Below, piece by piece: positions 25,735-32,987 of a DNA stretch of 45,205 nucleotides (the stretch's first letter is position 1; every line of letters starts with the position of its first letter). The notes beneath the pieces were generated by a model that made no database searches, was not told the DNA's origin, and saw only the letters and a program-made list of their open reading frames with translations. A program made the position numbers and the translations under genes. The stretch spans positions 1-45,205 of the forward strand of contig CAMBMK010000008.1 in NCBI GenBank assembly GCA_945868745.1, read 5' to 3'. The DNA is from an uncultured Bacteroidales bacterium (lineage in GTDB: Bacteria; Bacteroidota; Bacteroidia; Bacteroidales; UBA932).

Positions 25735-27150
25735 ATGAAAAAGAGCATCCCGATTTTATTATTGACAATGCTTGCCACATTGGGCTGCGGTACAGCTGCC
25801 CAGTATTCCGGCAAGTTTGACGACGGTATCTATTACAGGAAAGATGACAATGAAAAGGCTGTTCTGATTGCTTCAAGAAATGATGTCAATGCCCTTGCCG
25901 AGCAGACAAGAGGCTCTGAGGTATATTTGAAGAGCGGAAGTGCCGATACACTCTTCATTCCTGAAAACAGGTCTGCAAAAATCACATATCAGGACAATGC
26001 GACCACCGTCACCATTTATGAAGAATCCCCGGCCGTTGACCTTTACATCGGCATGAGTCCGTGGATTTCTTCCGCCTGGGCCGTGGGTTATGCCGACCCA
26101 TGGTATTGGGGAAGTTCATGGAGATACCGCTACGACCCTTGGTACCGGGATTCATGGTATTGGGGACCGTCACGCTATTGGGGCTATGCAAGCCCTTGGT
26201 ATTGGGACAGATGGTATTGGGATCCGTGGTACTACGGCCCATCATGTTACTGGGGCTGGCACGACCCGTGGTACTGGCATCATCCGCACCATTATTACGG
26301 CTATTACGGATGGTATGATCCGTGGTATGCTCCGGGTTGGGGCTTGGGCCGCAGGCAGAACGCCTATCCGCGCGGAGAAGGTATCGGAGGCACCCGCAGT
26401 GACGGTGGTAGCGCGACTTCATCGCTCCACAGGAGAAACCCTTCACGGGCAACGGGCATTTCCGCAAAGTCAGGCGGAGAGGCAGGCTCGTCATCTCTCA
26501 GGAGCGGCAGCTCTGTAAGGCGTTCATCTTCAGTTTCTTCCGGCAAGACTTCAGCTACGCCTGTGCGCAGGAGCTCTTCTGTGGCTTCATCGACGGGCAA
26601 CCGCGTCCTTTCAGGAGAATCCTCTTCTTCACGCGGGGGCAGCACCGTACGCCGGGGCTCTTCGTCTGCTGGCTCCTCTGCGTCAAGGACGTCATCATCC
26701 GTCAGCAGGAGCGGCTCTGCGGTACGCAATTCTTCCGCAGCCGGTACTGCGGTACGCGGAGGCTCGACATCAGGCAGCTCGGCAGTCCGCAGCGGCTCTT
26801 CCGGCCGCACCGGCTCCGGCTCTGCGGTCCGCAATTCGGGCACCGCTTCTTCGTCGCGCAGCCAGGGCGTTTCGTCAAGGACTTCGTCATCCCGTAACTA
26901 TAGGGCCACGCGTTCATCATCAACCGGTTCGGGCTCTTCGGCCGTTTCTTCCGGCTCGTCTGTCCGTTCTTCCGGCAGCTTCTCTTCCGGCAGCAGTTCG
27001 TCTGTTTCGAGGAGTTCCTCTTCCACCGGCAGGTCTTCATATTCAGGCAGCAGTTCGTCGGTATCTAGAAGCTCTTCAAGCGTGTCCCGCAGCAGTGGCG
27101 GCGGTAGCGTGAGCAGGGGCTCCGGCGGCGGAGGCGGACGCAGGAGATAG
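25735..27150 (+). CDS. Lipoprotein with Trp/Tyr-rich repeats and a serine-rich tail
   Basis: A 471-residue protein that I cannot assign to a characterised function. A lipoprotein signal ends at Cys18 (ATLGC). Residues about 20-105 form an ordinary globular region. Residues about 110-203 are extraordinarily rich in Trp, Tyr, Pro and Asp, built on repeats such as DPWYW, DSWYWGPS and YWDPWYY. Residues about 215-471 are low complexity: Ser, Arg and Gly with small repeats like SSVSRSSS, SAVRNS and GGSTVRR, ending GGGGGRRR. Lipoproteins with Trp/Tyr-rich and Ser-rich stretches occur elsewhere in Bacteroidales. The basic tail could bind anionic polymers at the surface; that is a guess. It may share a transcript with the outer-membrane protein gene 62 bases downstream. 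Confidence 0.75.
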   Translation: MKKSIPILLLTMLATLGCGTAAQYSGKFDDGIYYRKDDNEKAVLIASRNDVNALAEQTRGSEVYLKSGSADTLFIPENRSAKITYQDNATTVTIYEESPAVDLYIGMSPWISSAWAVGYADPWYWGSSWRYRYDPWYRDSWYWGPSRYWGYASPWYWDRWYWDPWYYGPSCYWGWHDPWYWHHPHHYYGYYGWYDPWYAPGWGLGRRQNAYPRGEGIGGTRSDGGSATSSLHRRNPSRATGISAKSGGEAGSSSLRSGSSVRRSSSVSSGKTSATPVRRSSSVASSTGNRVLSGESSSSRGGSTVRRGSSSAGSSASRTSSSVSRSGSAVRNSSAAGTAVRGGSTSGSSAVRSGSSGRTGSGSAVRNSGTASSSRSQGVSSRTSSSRNYRATRSSSTGSGSSAVSSGSSVRSSGSFSSGSSSSVSRSSSSTGRSSYSGSSSSVSRSSSSVSRSSGGGSVSRGSGGGGGRRR

Positions 27151-27212
27151 TCCGCCGATGATGCTCAATTGGCTTTTTTGCCATGCAATTGCGTAACTTA
27201 AGTACATTCATC

Positions 27213-28817
27213 ATGAACAGACGTATTCAGATCAGCATAGCTTTTCTTGCTGCAGTTTCCGTGGCTGCAGGGGCGCAGAATGTGACCGACGCCCTCCGTT
27301 TCAGCCAGAACGAGTATTACGGGACAGCAAGGAGCATAGGTATGGGCAATGCCTTTACCGCTTTGGGAGGAGACCTCGGATCGGTTTCCATCAATCCTGC
27401 CGGTTCTGCCGTGCAGTCATATTCCCAGATTACCTTCACTCCTCAGGTCAATATAATGTCGGGCAGTGCCCAGTACAGCAGCGACCCGTACGGAGCGGCC
27501 AATTATACTACGACAAAAAATTCGAAGACGGATTTTTCCGTGCCCAATTTCGGAACGGTGATTTCATTTCCTACCGGACGGAGGAGCGGCGTCAGGACCA
27601 TCTCCTTCGGAGTCGTTGCCAATGCCACGGGGTATTTCAATGAGGATATGCTCGCGCGCGGAGAAAACGGAAGGTCTTCCTATATGGGTTACCTTGCCGA
27701 CATTGCCACTGCGGACAGGCTTTTGGCCTCTGACCTTGCGGGGGTGGGATATAAAGATGCCGATGTGTATTACTGGCCGGTGATGGTCGGGTACCGCAGC
27801 GGAATGATCAGCGAGACCGGGGATGAGTCCGGACCGTATGTGGGCCTTGCCCAGAGCACCGGGACCGGTTTCCCGCAGAGGGGTACGCTTGACCAGAGCT
27901 TCAACAGGGTGTCTTCCGGTGAGAAAATCGATGTTGTCTTCAATTTTGGATTGAATATCGACAACAGGCTCTTTCTCGGAGCCAATCTCGGCCTTGTCAG
28001 CATGAGGTATGACTATGATTCCTATCTCCGCGAGAGTGCCGTTGACCCTGGCCTTTTCCCTGTCACGATCGGGGGAGTGGAGGACCATTTCCAGTCGATG
28101 AAGTTCCACTATGCATATTCGGCTGAGCTTTCAGGCATCTACGGTAAGTTCGGCTTCATTTTTCTCCCGTTTGACGGTTTCCGTATCGGCGGTGCAATAC
28201 AGACTCCTGTCCTCAATGATGTGGCGGAGTATCTCTGGTATGACGGCAATACCGAGTTCGGACGTCACAGCGGAAGCGAGGTGATCAGTGAGTATGATGA
28301 GTATTACTATGAGTACCAGTGCATTTCTCCGATGAGGTTCAATCTCGGCATTGCATATTCGATTCCGGGAGTGGGATGTCTCAGCGCGGATTATGAGATG
28401 TGCAACTACTCTACCGCAAAGTTCCGTGATGTCAATGACAGGCACAGCGGCACTTTTGACGAATCCAATCAGGGAATCAAGGACTATGCGGGTGCTTCCC
28501 ATATGTTCCGTGTCGGAGCGGAGATGAGCCTTACCCCGGCTGTTGCAGTAAGGGCCGGCTACAATATGTCCACTTCGGCCGAGCGCTATTGGGACAACGG
28601 TCAGCAGAAGACTCCCGATGCTCTTTACCAGGCGGTTTCGCTCGGTCTTGGCTACAAGTCCCAGGGGTCGTTCTTCTTCGATCTTGCAGCAAGGGCCAAC
28701 ATCTACCCGAAGGAGTATATCTATCCATACGATTCCTACGGCGGCATCGATTCTCCGGAGATCATCAACAACACCAATCTCTGGAATATAGTGGCAACAT
28801 TCGGTTTCAGGTTCTGA
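27213..28817 (+). CDS. OmpP1/FadL-like outer-membrane protein
   Basis: A 534-residue outer-membrane beta-barrel. The signal peptide (about 1-22, cleavage near AGA-Q) is followed by the family opening GTARSIGMGNAFTALGGDLGSVSINPAG, which in FadL/TodX proteins forms the N-terminal hatch. Alternating aromatic strands continue to a terminal strand ending NIVATFGFRF with C-terminal Phe, the barrel-assembly signal. FadL relatives carry hydrophobic molecules; many Bacteroidota versions are uncharacterised. An upstream in-frame ATG at 27183 exists, but 27213 gives a normal signal peptide. Two hairpin terminators follow the stop directly. Confidence 0.85.
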   Translation: MNRRIQISIAFLAAVSVAAGAQNVTDALRFSQNEYYGTARSIGMGNAFTALGGDLGSVSINPAGSAVQSYSQITFTPQVNIMSGSAQYSSDPYGAANYTTTKNSKTDFSVPNFGTVISFPTGRRSGVRTISFGVVANATGYFNEDMLARGENGRSSYMGYLADIATADRLLASDLAGVGYKDADVYYWPVMVGYRSGMISETGDESGPYVGLAQSTGTGFPQRGTLDQSFNRVSSGEKIDVVFNFGLNIDNRLFLGANLGLVSMRYDYDSYLRESAVDPGLFPVTIGGVEDHFQSMKFHYAYSAELSGIYGKFGFIFLPFDGFRIGGAIQTPVLNDVAEYLWYDGNTEFGRHSGSEVISEYDEYYYEYQCISPMRFNLGIAYSIPGVGCLSADYEMCNYSTAKFRDVNDRHSGTFDESNQGIKDYAGASHMFRVGAEMSLTPAVAVRAGYNMSTSAERYWDNGQQKTPDALYQAVSLGLGYKSQGSFFFDLAARANIYPKEYIYPYDSYGGIDSPEIINNTNLWNIVATFGFRF

Positions 28818-28845
28818 AACAAGCCGGCACATTCCGGCTTGTTTC
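28816..28845 (+). terminator. Perfect 12-bp hairpin after the FadL-like gene
   Basis: Twelve-base arms (28816-28827 and 28834-28845) pair perfectly around CACATT and begin within the TGA stop. An A-run follows on this strand, so alone it is not a classical plus-strand terminator; it acts with the next hairpin. Confidence 0.7.
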
Positions 28846-28885
28846 AAAAATAGATGGAAAGCAGCGCCTTCCATCTATTTTTTTT
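28846..28885. terminator. Bidirectional intrinsic terminator
   Basis: Fourteen-base perfect arms (28846-28859 and 28869-28882) around a 9-base loop, with an A-run on the left and an eight-T run on the right (28878-28885). It can end transcription from the FadL-like gene and also minus-strand transcription coming out of the repeat region. Confidence 0.85.
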
Positions 28886-29060
28886 AACCCCAGTCGCTTA
28901 CCGCGACAGCCCCTGTTAGGGGCATACGGCCTGCGCTACGCTTCGGCCGGCACCTCCGTTGCTTCGATTTCTTCAGAAATCTCGCTGACACTCCGGTGCG
29001 GCGCCTGATGGCGCCCAGTCTGATGTGGATTCCTTCTTCCAATATATTTGCAAACGTTGG
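28886..29060 (-). repeat. Multi-hairpin dispersed repeat, copy 2
   Basis: Read on the minus strand it has the same ordered stems as copy 1: GGCGCC-ATCA-GGCGCC (29015-29000), a GATTTC/GAAATC stem (28981-28966), GCCCCT-AAC-AGGGGC (28923-28909) and GTCGC-GGTAA-GCGAC (28907-28893), then ACTGGGGTT. A 5' extension shared with copy 3 reads TATTGGWAGAAGGWATCCAC. The stop end abuts the bidirectional terminator. Confidence 0.75.
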
Positions 29061-29376
29061 CTTTGCCTGCGCCAAGACTCTTAACCCCAGTCGTTTACAG
29101 CGCAACGGCCATAGCGAGGAGAGCCCTTTGGACGAGCTCCCCGCAGCTGTGGCCGTAGCAGCCGGATTGTGTATATTCCGGCTGCGGTGCCGGTACGCAT
29201 CTTCTCATCAATACCATCTCCCGTGAAAATCACCTGGCACGGGCAGCCCCTCTACAGGTACCTGTGGGGCACTCTCCCGTTCCCGATGGAGACAAATTGC
29301 CCTCACCGGGAACGCCAACCCCCATTCTACACCATTGTAGGGCATATCCCCGTTCCAGGTGAATTTCACGAGGGCA
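29061..29376. other. Gene-free palindrome-rich DNA between repeat copies 2 and 3
   Basis: No credible coding frame. It holds a fragment of the repeat tail (AACCCCAGTCG near 29092), a 9-bp stem hairpin TCCGGCTGC/GCAGCCGGA near 29150-29180, CCCGTG/CACGGG arms at 29220-29243, a GCCCC/GGGGC hairpin enclosing ACAGGTACCTGT (29246-29270), and two GTGA-N3-TCAC palindromes at 29223-29233 and 29359-29369; a third copy lies at 29645-29655. CAGGTACCTGTGGGGCAC recurs exactly at 44904-44921. Confidence 0.55.
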
Positions 29377-29575
29377 GGCTGACGCCTGCTCAGCCTCTCA
29401 ACCCCAGTCAGCATATGCTGACAGCCCCTTTCAGGGGCACACCGCCTGCATTACATTCCGGCGGGTGGCTCCACTGCTGCGATTTTCAAAGAAAATCTTG
29501 CTGACGTTCCGCCACGGCGGCTGATGCCGCCCAGTCTGGCGTGGATACCTTCTACCAATAATTTTGCGGACATTC
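29377..29575 (-). repeat. Multi-hairpin dispersed repeat, copy 3
   Basis: Minus-strand stems in order: GGCGGC-ATCA-GCCGCC (29531-29516), GATTTTC-TTT-GAAAATC (29497-29481), GCCCCT-GAA-AGGGGC (29438-29424), GTCAGC-ATAT-GCTGAC (29422-29407), then GGGGTTGAGAGGCTGA and a closing hairpin GGCTGA/TCAGCC (29395-29377). The sequence between stems resembles copy 1 closely (CGTGGCGGAACGTCAG, GTGGAGCCACC). Confidence 0.75.
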
Positions 29576-29702
29576 CGGCAGCCGGCCCGGACCGTAGCTA
29601 TGTGGCTGGTGGCAGGAGTAATATGGCACGGACCGTAGGTGCAGGTGATTATCACGAGACATAAAGTGAATCTCCCGGGGCATCGGTGGTGGTAATGAAC
29701 GC

Positions 29703-29732
29703 AAAGCTATGAATACAAAAAAAGAGGCAAAC
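29703..29732 (-). promoter_or_regulatory. Candidate promoter reading into the repeat region
   Basis: Minus strand TTTG (29732-29729), 18 bases, TAGCTTTG (29710-29703). Transcripts would start near 29695 and run through repeat copies 3 and 2 to the bidirectional terminator at 28846-28885, with no credible protein on the way. It overlaps the tRNA terminator. Confidence 0.4.
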
Positions 29733-29745
29733 TTTGCGTTTACCT
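29718..29745 (-). terminator. Intrinsic terminator of the tRNA-fMet gene
   Basis: On the minus strand GGTAAAC/GTTTGCC arms (29745-29739 and 29733-29727, one G-T pair) with a 5-base loop, then TCT and a T-run (29724-29718), 13 bases after the tRNA 3' end. Confidence 0.75.
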
Positions 29746-29757
29746 CCAGATGGACTT

Positions 29758-29833
<76 letters not shown>

Positions 29834-29844
29834 TGTTGGACTGC

Positions 29845-29875
29845 AAATATACGACAACTTTTTTAATCTGCAAAA
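29845..29875 (-). promoter_or_regulatory. Consensus promoter of tRNA-fMet
   Basis: Minus strand TTTG (29875-29872), exactly 19 bases, TATATTTG (29852-29845); full match to the Bacteroidota consensus, 11 bases before the mature tRNA 5' end. Confidence 0.85.
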
Positions 29876-29954
29876 TTTTTTTCGACCTTTCCCATTTTTG
29901 GATTATTTTTAATATGACTCGGACTATTGTGAAAGATTAAAACGATAAATTGTG

Positions 29955-29962
29955 TAACTTTG
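29955..29962 (+). promoter_or_regulatory. Candidate -7 box for the GH127-like gene
   Basis: TAACTTTG fits TAnnTTTG and lies 45 bases before the ATG at 30008. The upstream -33 region has no TTTG at the right spacing. Confidence 0.5.
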
Positions 29963-30007
29963 CATTGTGGATATTGTACAAAAATTCAAACAAACATATT
30001 TTTTACA

Positions 30008-32929
30008 ATGAAGAGATCACTGATTTTATTCTTGGGTGTTATCGTGTCTGCGTTGATGCTCGTTTCGTGCGGAAGCAAAGACCGTAATATCGTCAAGGTC
30101 GAGACCATCGTGGTTGAGACTCCTGAGGGAACGGCACCGCGCCTTCCATGGAAAGTGTGGGTTACTTACAGCGACGGCCACAAGGACTGGAGACAGACCC
30201 GCTGGTCCAACTCACTTTTGGAAACTGAGCAGGAAGAGGCAGATGCTGCCGTATATCCTGCAGGATCCACCTATAAGGTTGGTGGCTACATCATCGGAGA
30301 CAACACTTCTGATTACGGCTATCCTATTGAGGCAGAGGTGAAGGTGGTTGCAAGCCCGTGGGCAGTTCCGGAAAGGGAGGCTGTCGCCACCACGCTTCCT
30401 CTCGGAGACGTAAGGATCATAGGTGACAACCGTCTTACCAACAACCGCGACCTCGATATCGAGTCCATCCTCAGTTGGGATGTTCGCCAGCAGCTCTACA
30501 ACTACCGCGACACCTACGGACTCAGCACCGAAGGCTACCCGGTATCAGACGGCTGGGACAGCCCTGACACCAAGCTCAAAGGCCACGGTTCAGGCCACTA
30601 TATGTCAGCCCTTGCCTTCGCCTATGCAAGCACCGATGACCCTGAGGTCAAGGCAAAGCTCAAATCCAACATCAAGACTATGGTGGACGGGCTCCGCGAG
30701 TGCCAGGAGTTGACCTTCGTATGGGACAACAAGCTCGGACGCTACCGTGAAGCGCGCGACCTTGCCCCGGAGCCGGAACTCCTCAAGCTCAAGGGCGACT
30801 GGGCATCTTTCGACAAATACAAGAAAGACTGCAAAAACTACGGATACGGCTACATCAACGCCATCCCTGCACAGCACGCAGTCCTCATCGAGAAATATGC
30901 CGCCTACAACAATGCCACAGGCGTATGGGCACCGTACTACAGTATCCACAAGCAGCTCGCCGGCCTCATTGATATTGCCAACAATGTGGAGGACAAGGAG
31001 ATAGCTGACAAGGCTTATCTCATCGCCAAGGATATGGGCCTTTGGGTATGGAACCGTATGCATTATCGCACCTATGTCAAGGAAGACGGCACCAAGGCGG
31101 AGCGCCAGGCAAAGCCGGGCAACCGCTATGAGATGTGGAACATGTATATCGCAGGCGAAGTCGGCGGAATGCAGGAATCCCTTGCACGCCTTGCCCTCAT
31201 GACAAGCGACGAGACCGAGAAGGCCCGTCTTCTCGAGGCAGCCGGCTATTTCGATTCACCTGCAATGTATGACCCTCTTTCAAGGAATATCGACGACATC
31301 CGTACACGCCACGCCAACCAGCACATCCCTATGATCGTCGGCTCGCTCTGGTATTTCAAGGGCAACGGCAATCCTTATTACTACAATATTGCAGTCAATT
31401 TCTGGAATCTCATCCAGGGCCGCTATGCATATTCGACCGGAGGCGTGGGCAACGGGGAAATGTTCCGCCAGCCTTATTCGCAGATGGTCAGCATGAACAC
31501 CAGCGTGATGTCCGACAGGCGTAGGAATATGTATCCTAACCCTAACATCAACGAGACCTGCTGCGTATACAACCTCGCCAAACTCACCAAGGACCTCAAC
31601 TGCTATGATCCTGACAATGCGGGATATATGGATTATTATGAAAGGGTTCTCTACAACCAGCTTGTAGGCTCAGTCAATCCGGATCACTATGAGGTCACCT
31701 ACCACTATGCTGTCGGAATGAATGCCAAGAAGGAATTCGGCAGCGAAACCCCTGGCTCGACCTGCTGCGGCGGTACCGGTTCTGAAAACCATGTCAAGTA
31801 TCAGGAGGCTGCATACTTCGTATCCGACAATACCATCTGGGTGGCCCTCTATCTGCCTACCGTTGCAAAATGGGCCCAGAAGGGCGTTACCTTCGAGCAG
31901 GACTGCAGGTGGCCGGCTGAAAAGTCCGTAATCACTGTCAAGGAAGGCGGTGCCGAGTTTGCCATGAAGCTCCGCGTACCTTATTGGGCAACAGACGGTT
32001 TCACCGTAAAGCTCAACGGAAAGAAAGTTTCCGGAAAGGCTATGCCGAGCTCATATGTGGAGATCCCTTCACGTACCTGGAAGGAAGGCGACAAGGTCGA
32101 GATCGAAATGCCGTTCACCAAGTTCATCAACTTCGGTCCGGACAAGATGGATGTTGCCGCAACAGGTGTCAACGAGACACGCACTCCGTTTGAGCCTCAG
32201 TGGGTGGGTACCATCATGTACGGTCCTCTCGCAATGGCAACCCCTGACGTGACCGTCTGGGACCAGGCTGACGTCACCCTCAGCTCCGACCTCCGCGAGA
32301 TTGTCCTCGAGGGCCCTACTGCAGAGGAGGGCTCCAACGGCAACCTCTACACCCTCACCTTGGACGGCAAGTCTTTCCAGCCTGACTATTACCAGACAGG
32401 ACACGAGACCCATTACCTGCGCCTCAATGTGCTCAATACCGCCAAGAAGACCGGCAGGAAGGGAGAAGTTGACAAGACTTATCTCGGACAGGCCATTACC
32501 ATTGCCGAAAGCCGCGTGAAGGCACAGGAAGCATGGAATGCCCTTGAGGAGAAAGTCCCTGCATTCGCTCCTTGGGCTCCTCACGGATATGCACGTATGC
32601 TCGAACAGCTCCCTCTTGCAAAGGAGGTCTTCGACAACAGCGACAAGTCCGTCACCCAGGAGGATGTCAATGCCGCTACTTCCGCTCTCAATGTCGCAAT
32701 CAATACGATGCGCCCTGGCAACCTCGCAGAGCCTGAGGACCTTGAGGAGCTCATCGTCCTGGTGACCGACACCAAGGAGAACATCCCTAACAAGACTACC
32801 GAACTGCGCGAGGCCATCGACTTTGCCGATATGGTCATCAGCTATGTCAATGACGGCTCCGGTACCAAGGATTTCATCCAGCGCGGTATCGATGTACTCA
32901 ACAAAGCACGTAAAACGGTTGGTAAATAA
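30008..32929 (+). CDS. GH127/GH146-like lipoprotein (putative beta-L-arabinofuranosidase)
   Basis: A 973-residue surface or periplasmic lipoprotein; the signal ends at Cys in LMLVSC. An N-terminal Ig-like domain (about 30-130) is followed by the (alpha/alpha)6 catalytic domain of the DUF1680 group. The cysteine-nucleophile and zinc-site pattern of GH127 is present: Glu516 with Cys518 and Cys519 in NETCC, and Cys586/Cys587 in GSTCCGGTGSENH. In the known enzyme HypBA1 the corresponding Glu and three Cys bind zinc and one Cys attacks the sugar. Beta domains follow, then a helical C-terminal region (about 850-973) resembling FIVAR modules. The substrate is probably arabinose-bearing plant glycan. 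No SusC/D or other sugar-utilisation genes adjoin, so it appears as a lone enzyme. Confidence 0.82.
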   Translation: MKRSLILFLGVIVSALMLVSCGSKDRNIVKVETIVVETPEGTAPRLPWKVWVTYSDGHKDWRQTRWSNSLLETEQEEADAAVYPAGSTYKVGGYIIGDNTSDYGYPIEAEVKVVASPWAVPEREAVATTLPLGDVRIIGDNRLTNNRDLDIESILSWDVRQQLYNYRDTYGLSTEGYPVSDGWDSPDTKLKGHGSGHYMSALAFAYASTDDPEVKAKLKSNIKTMVDGLRECQELTFVWDNKLGRYREARDLAPEPELLKLKGDWASFDKYKKDCKNYGYGYINAIPAQHAVLIEKYAAYNNATGVWAPYYSIHKQLAGLIDIANNVEDKEIADKAYLIAKDMGLWVWNRMHYRTYVKEDGTKAERQAKPGNRYEMWNMYIAGEVGGMQESLARLALMTSDETEKARLLEAAGYFDSPAMYDPLSRNIDDIRTRHANQHIPMIVGSLWYFKGNGNPYYYNIAVNFWNLIQGRYAYSTGGVGNGEMFRQPYSQMVSMNTSVMSDRRRNMYPNPNINETCCVYNLAKLTKDLNCYDPDNAGYMDYYERVLYNQLVGSVNPDHYEVTYHYAVGMNAKKEFGSETPGSTCCGGTGSENHVKYQEAAYFVSDNTIWVALYLPTVAKWAQKGVTFEQDCRWPAEKSVITVKEGGAEFAMKLRVPYWATDGFTVKLNGKKVSGKAMPSSYVEIPSRTWKEGDKVEIEMPFTKFINFGPDKMDVAATGVNETRTPFEPQWVGTIMYGPLAMATPDVTVWDQADVTLSSDLREIVLEGPTAEEGSNGNLYTLTLDGKSFQPDYYQTGHETHYLRLNVLNTAKKTGRKGEVDKTYLGQAITIAESRVKAQEAWNALEEKVPAFAPWAPHGYARMLEQLPLAKEVFDNSDKSVTQEDVNAATSALNVAINTMRPGNLAEPEDLEELIVLVTDTKENIPNKTTELREAIDFADMVISYVNDGSGTKDFIQRGIDVLNKARKTVGK

Positions 32930-32948
32930 TTAATTTTTGCTACTTTTG
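32918..32948 (+). promoter_or_regulatory. Candidate promoter for the cupin gene
   Basis: GTTG, 19 bases, TACTTTTG (32941-32948); one mismatch in the upstream box. It overlaps the end of the GH127-like gene, and the transcript would start inside the left arm of the hairpin at 32950-32982. Confidence 0.5.
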
Positions 32949-32949
32949 T

Positions 32950-32987
32950 TACCGGCTCCGGACCAAACCCCGGATGCCGGTATTTTT
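32950..32987 (+). terminator. Terminator hairpin just before the cupin start codon
   Basis: Twelve base pairs with one bulged T (arms 32950-32961 and 32970-32982), then five T before ATG at 32988. It would stop transcripts from the GH127-like gene; transcripts starting near 32955 would lack part of the left arm and should pass. Confidence 0.65.

Noticed and set aside
28886..29575. CRISPR array
   Set aside because: The repeats are long, divergent, internally palindromic and without regular unique spacers; no cas genes are near.
29431..29655. 74-codon minus-strand frame within the repeat region
   Set aside because: It runs through repeat copy 3 and its hairpins, has no recognisable protein features, and copies 1 and 2 do not keep a homologous frame.
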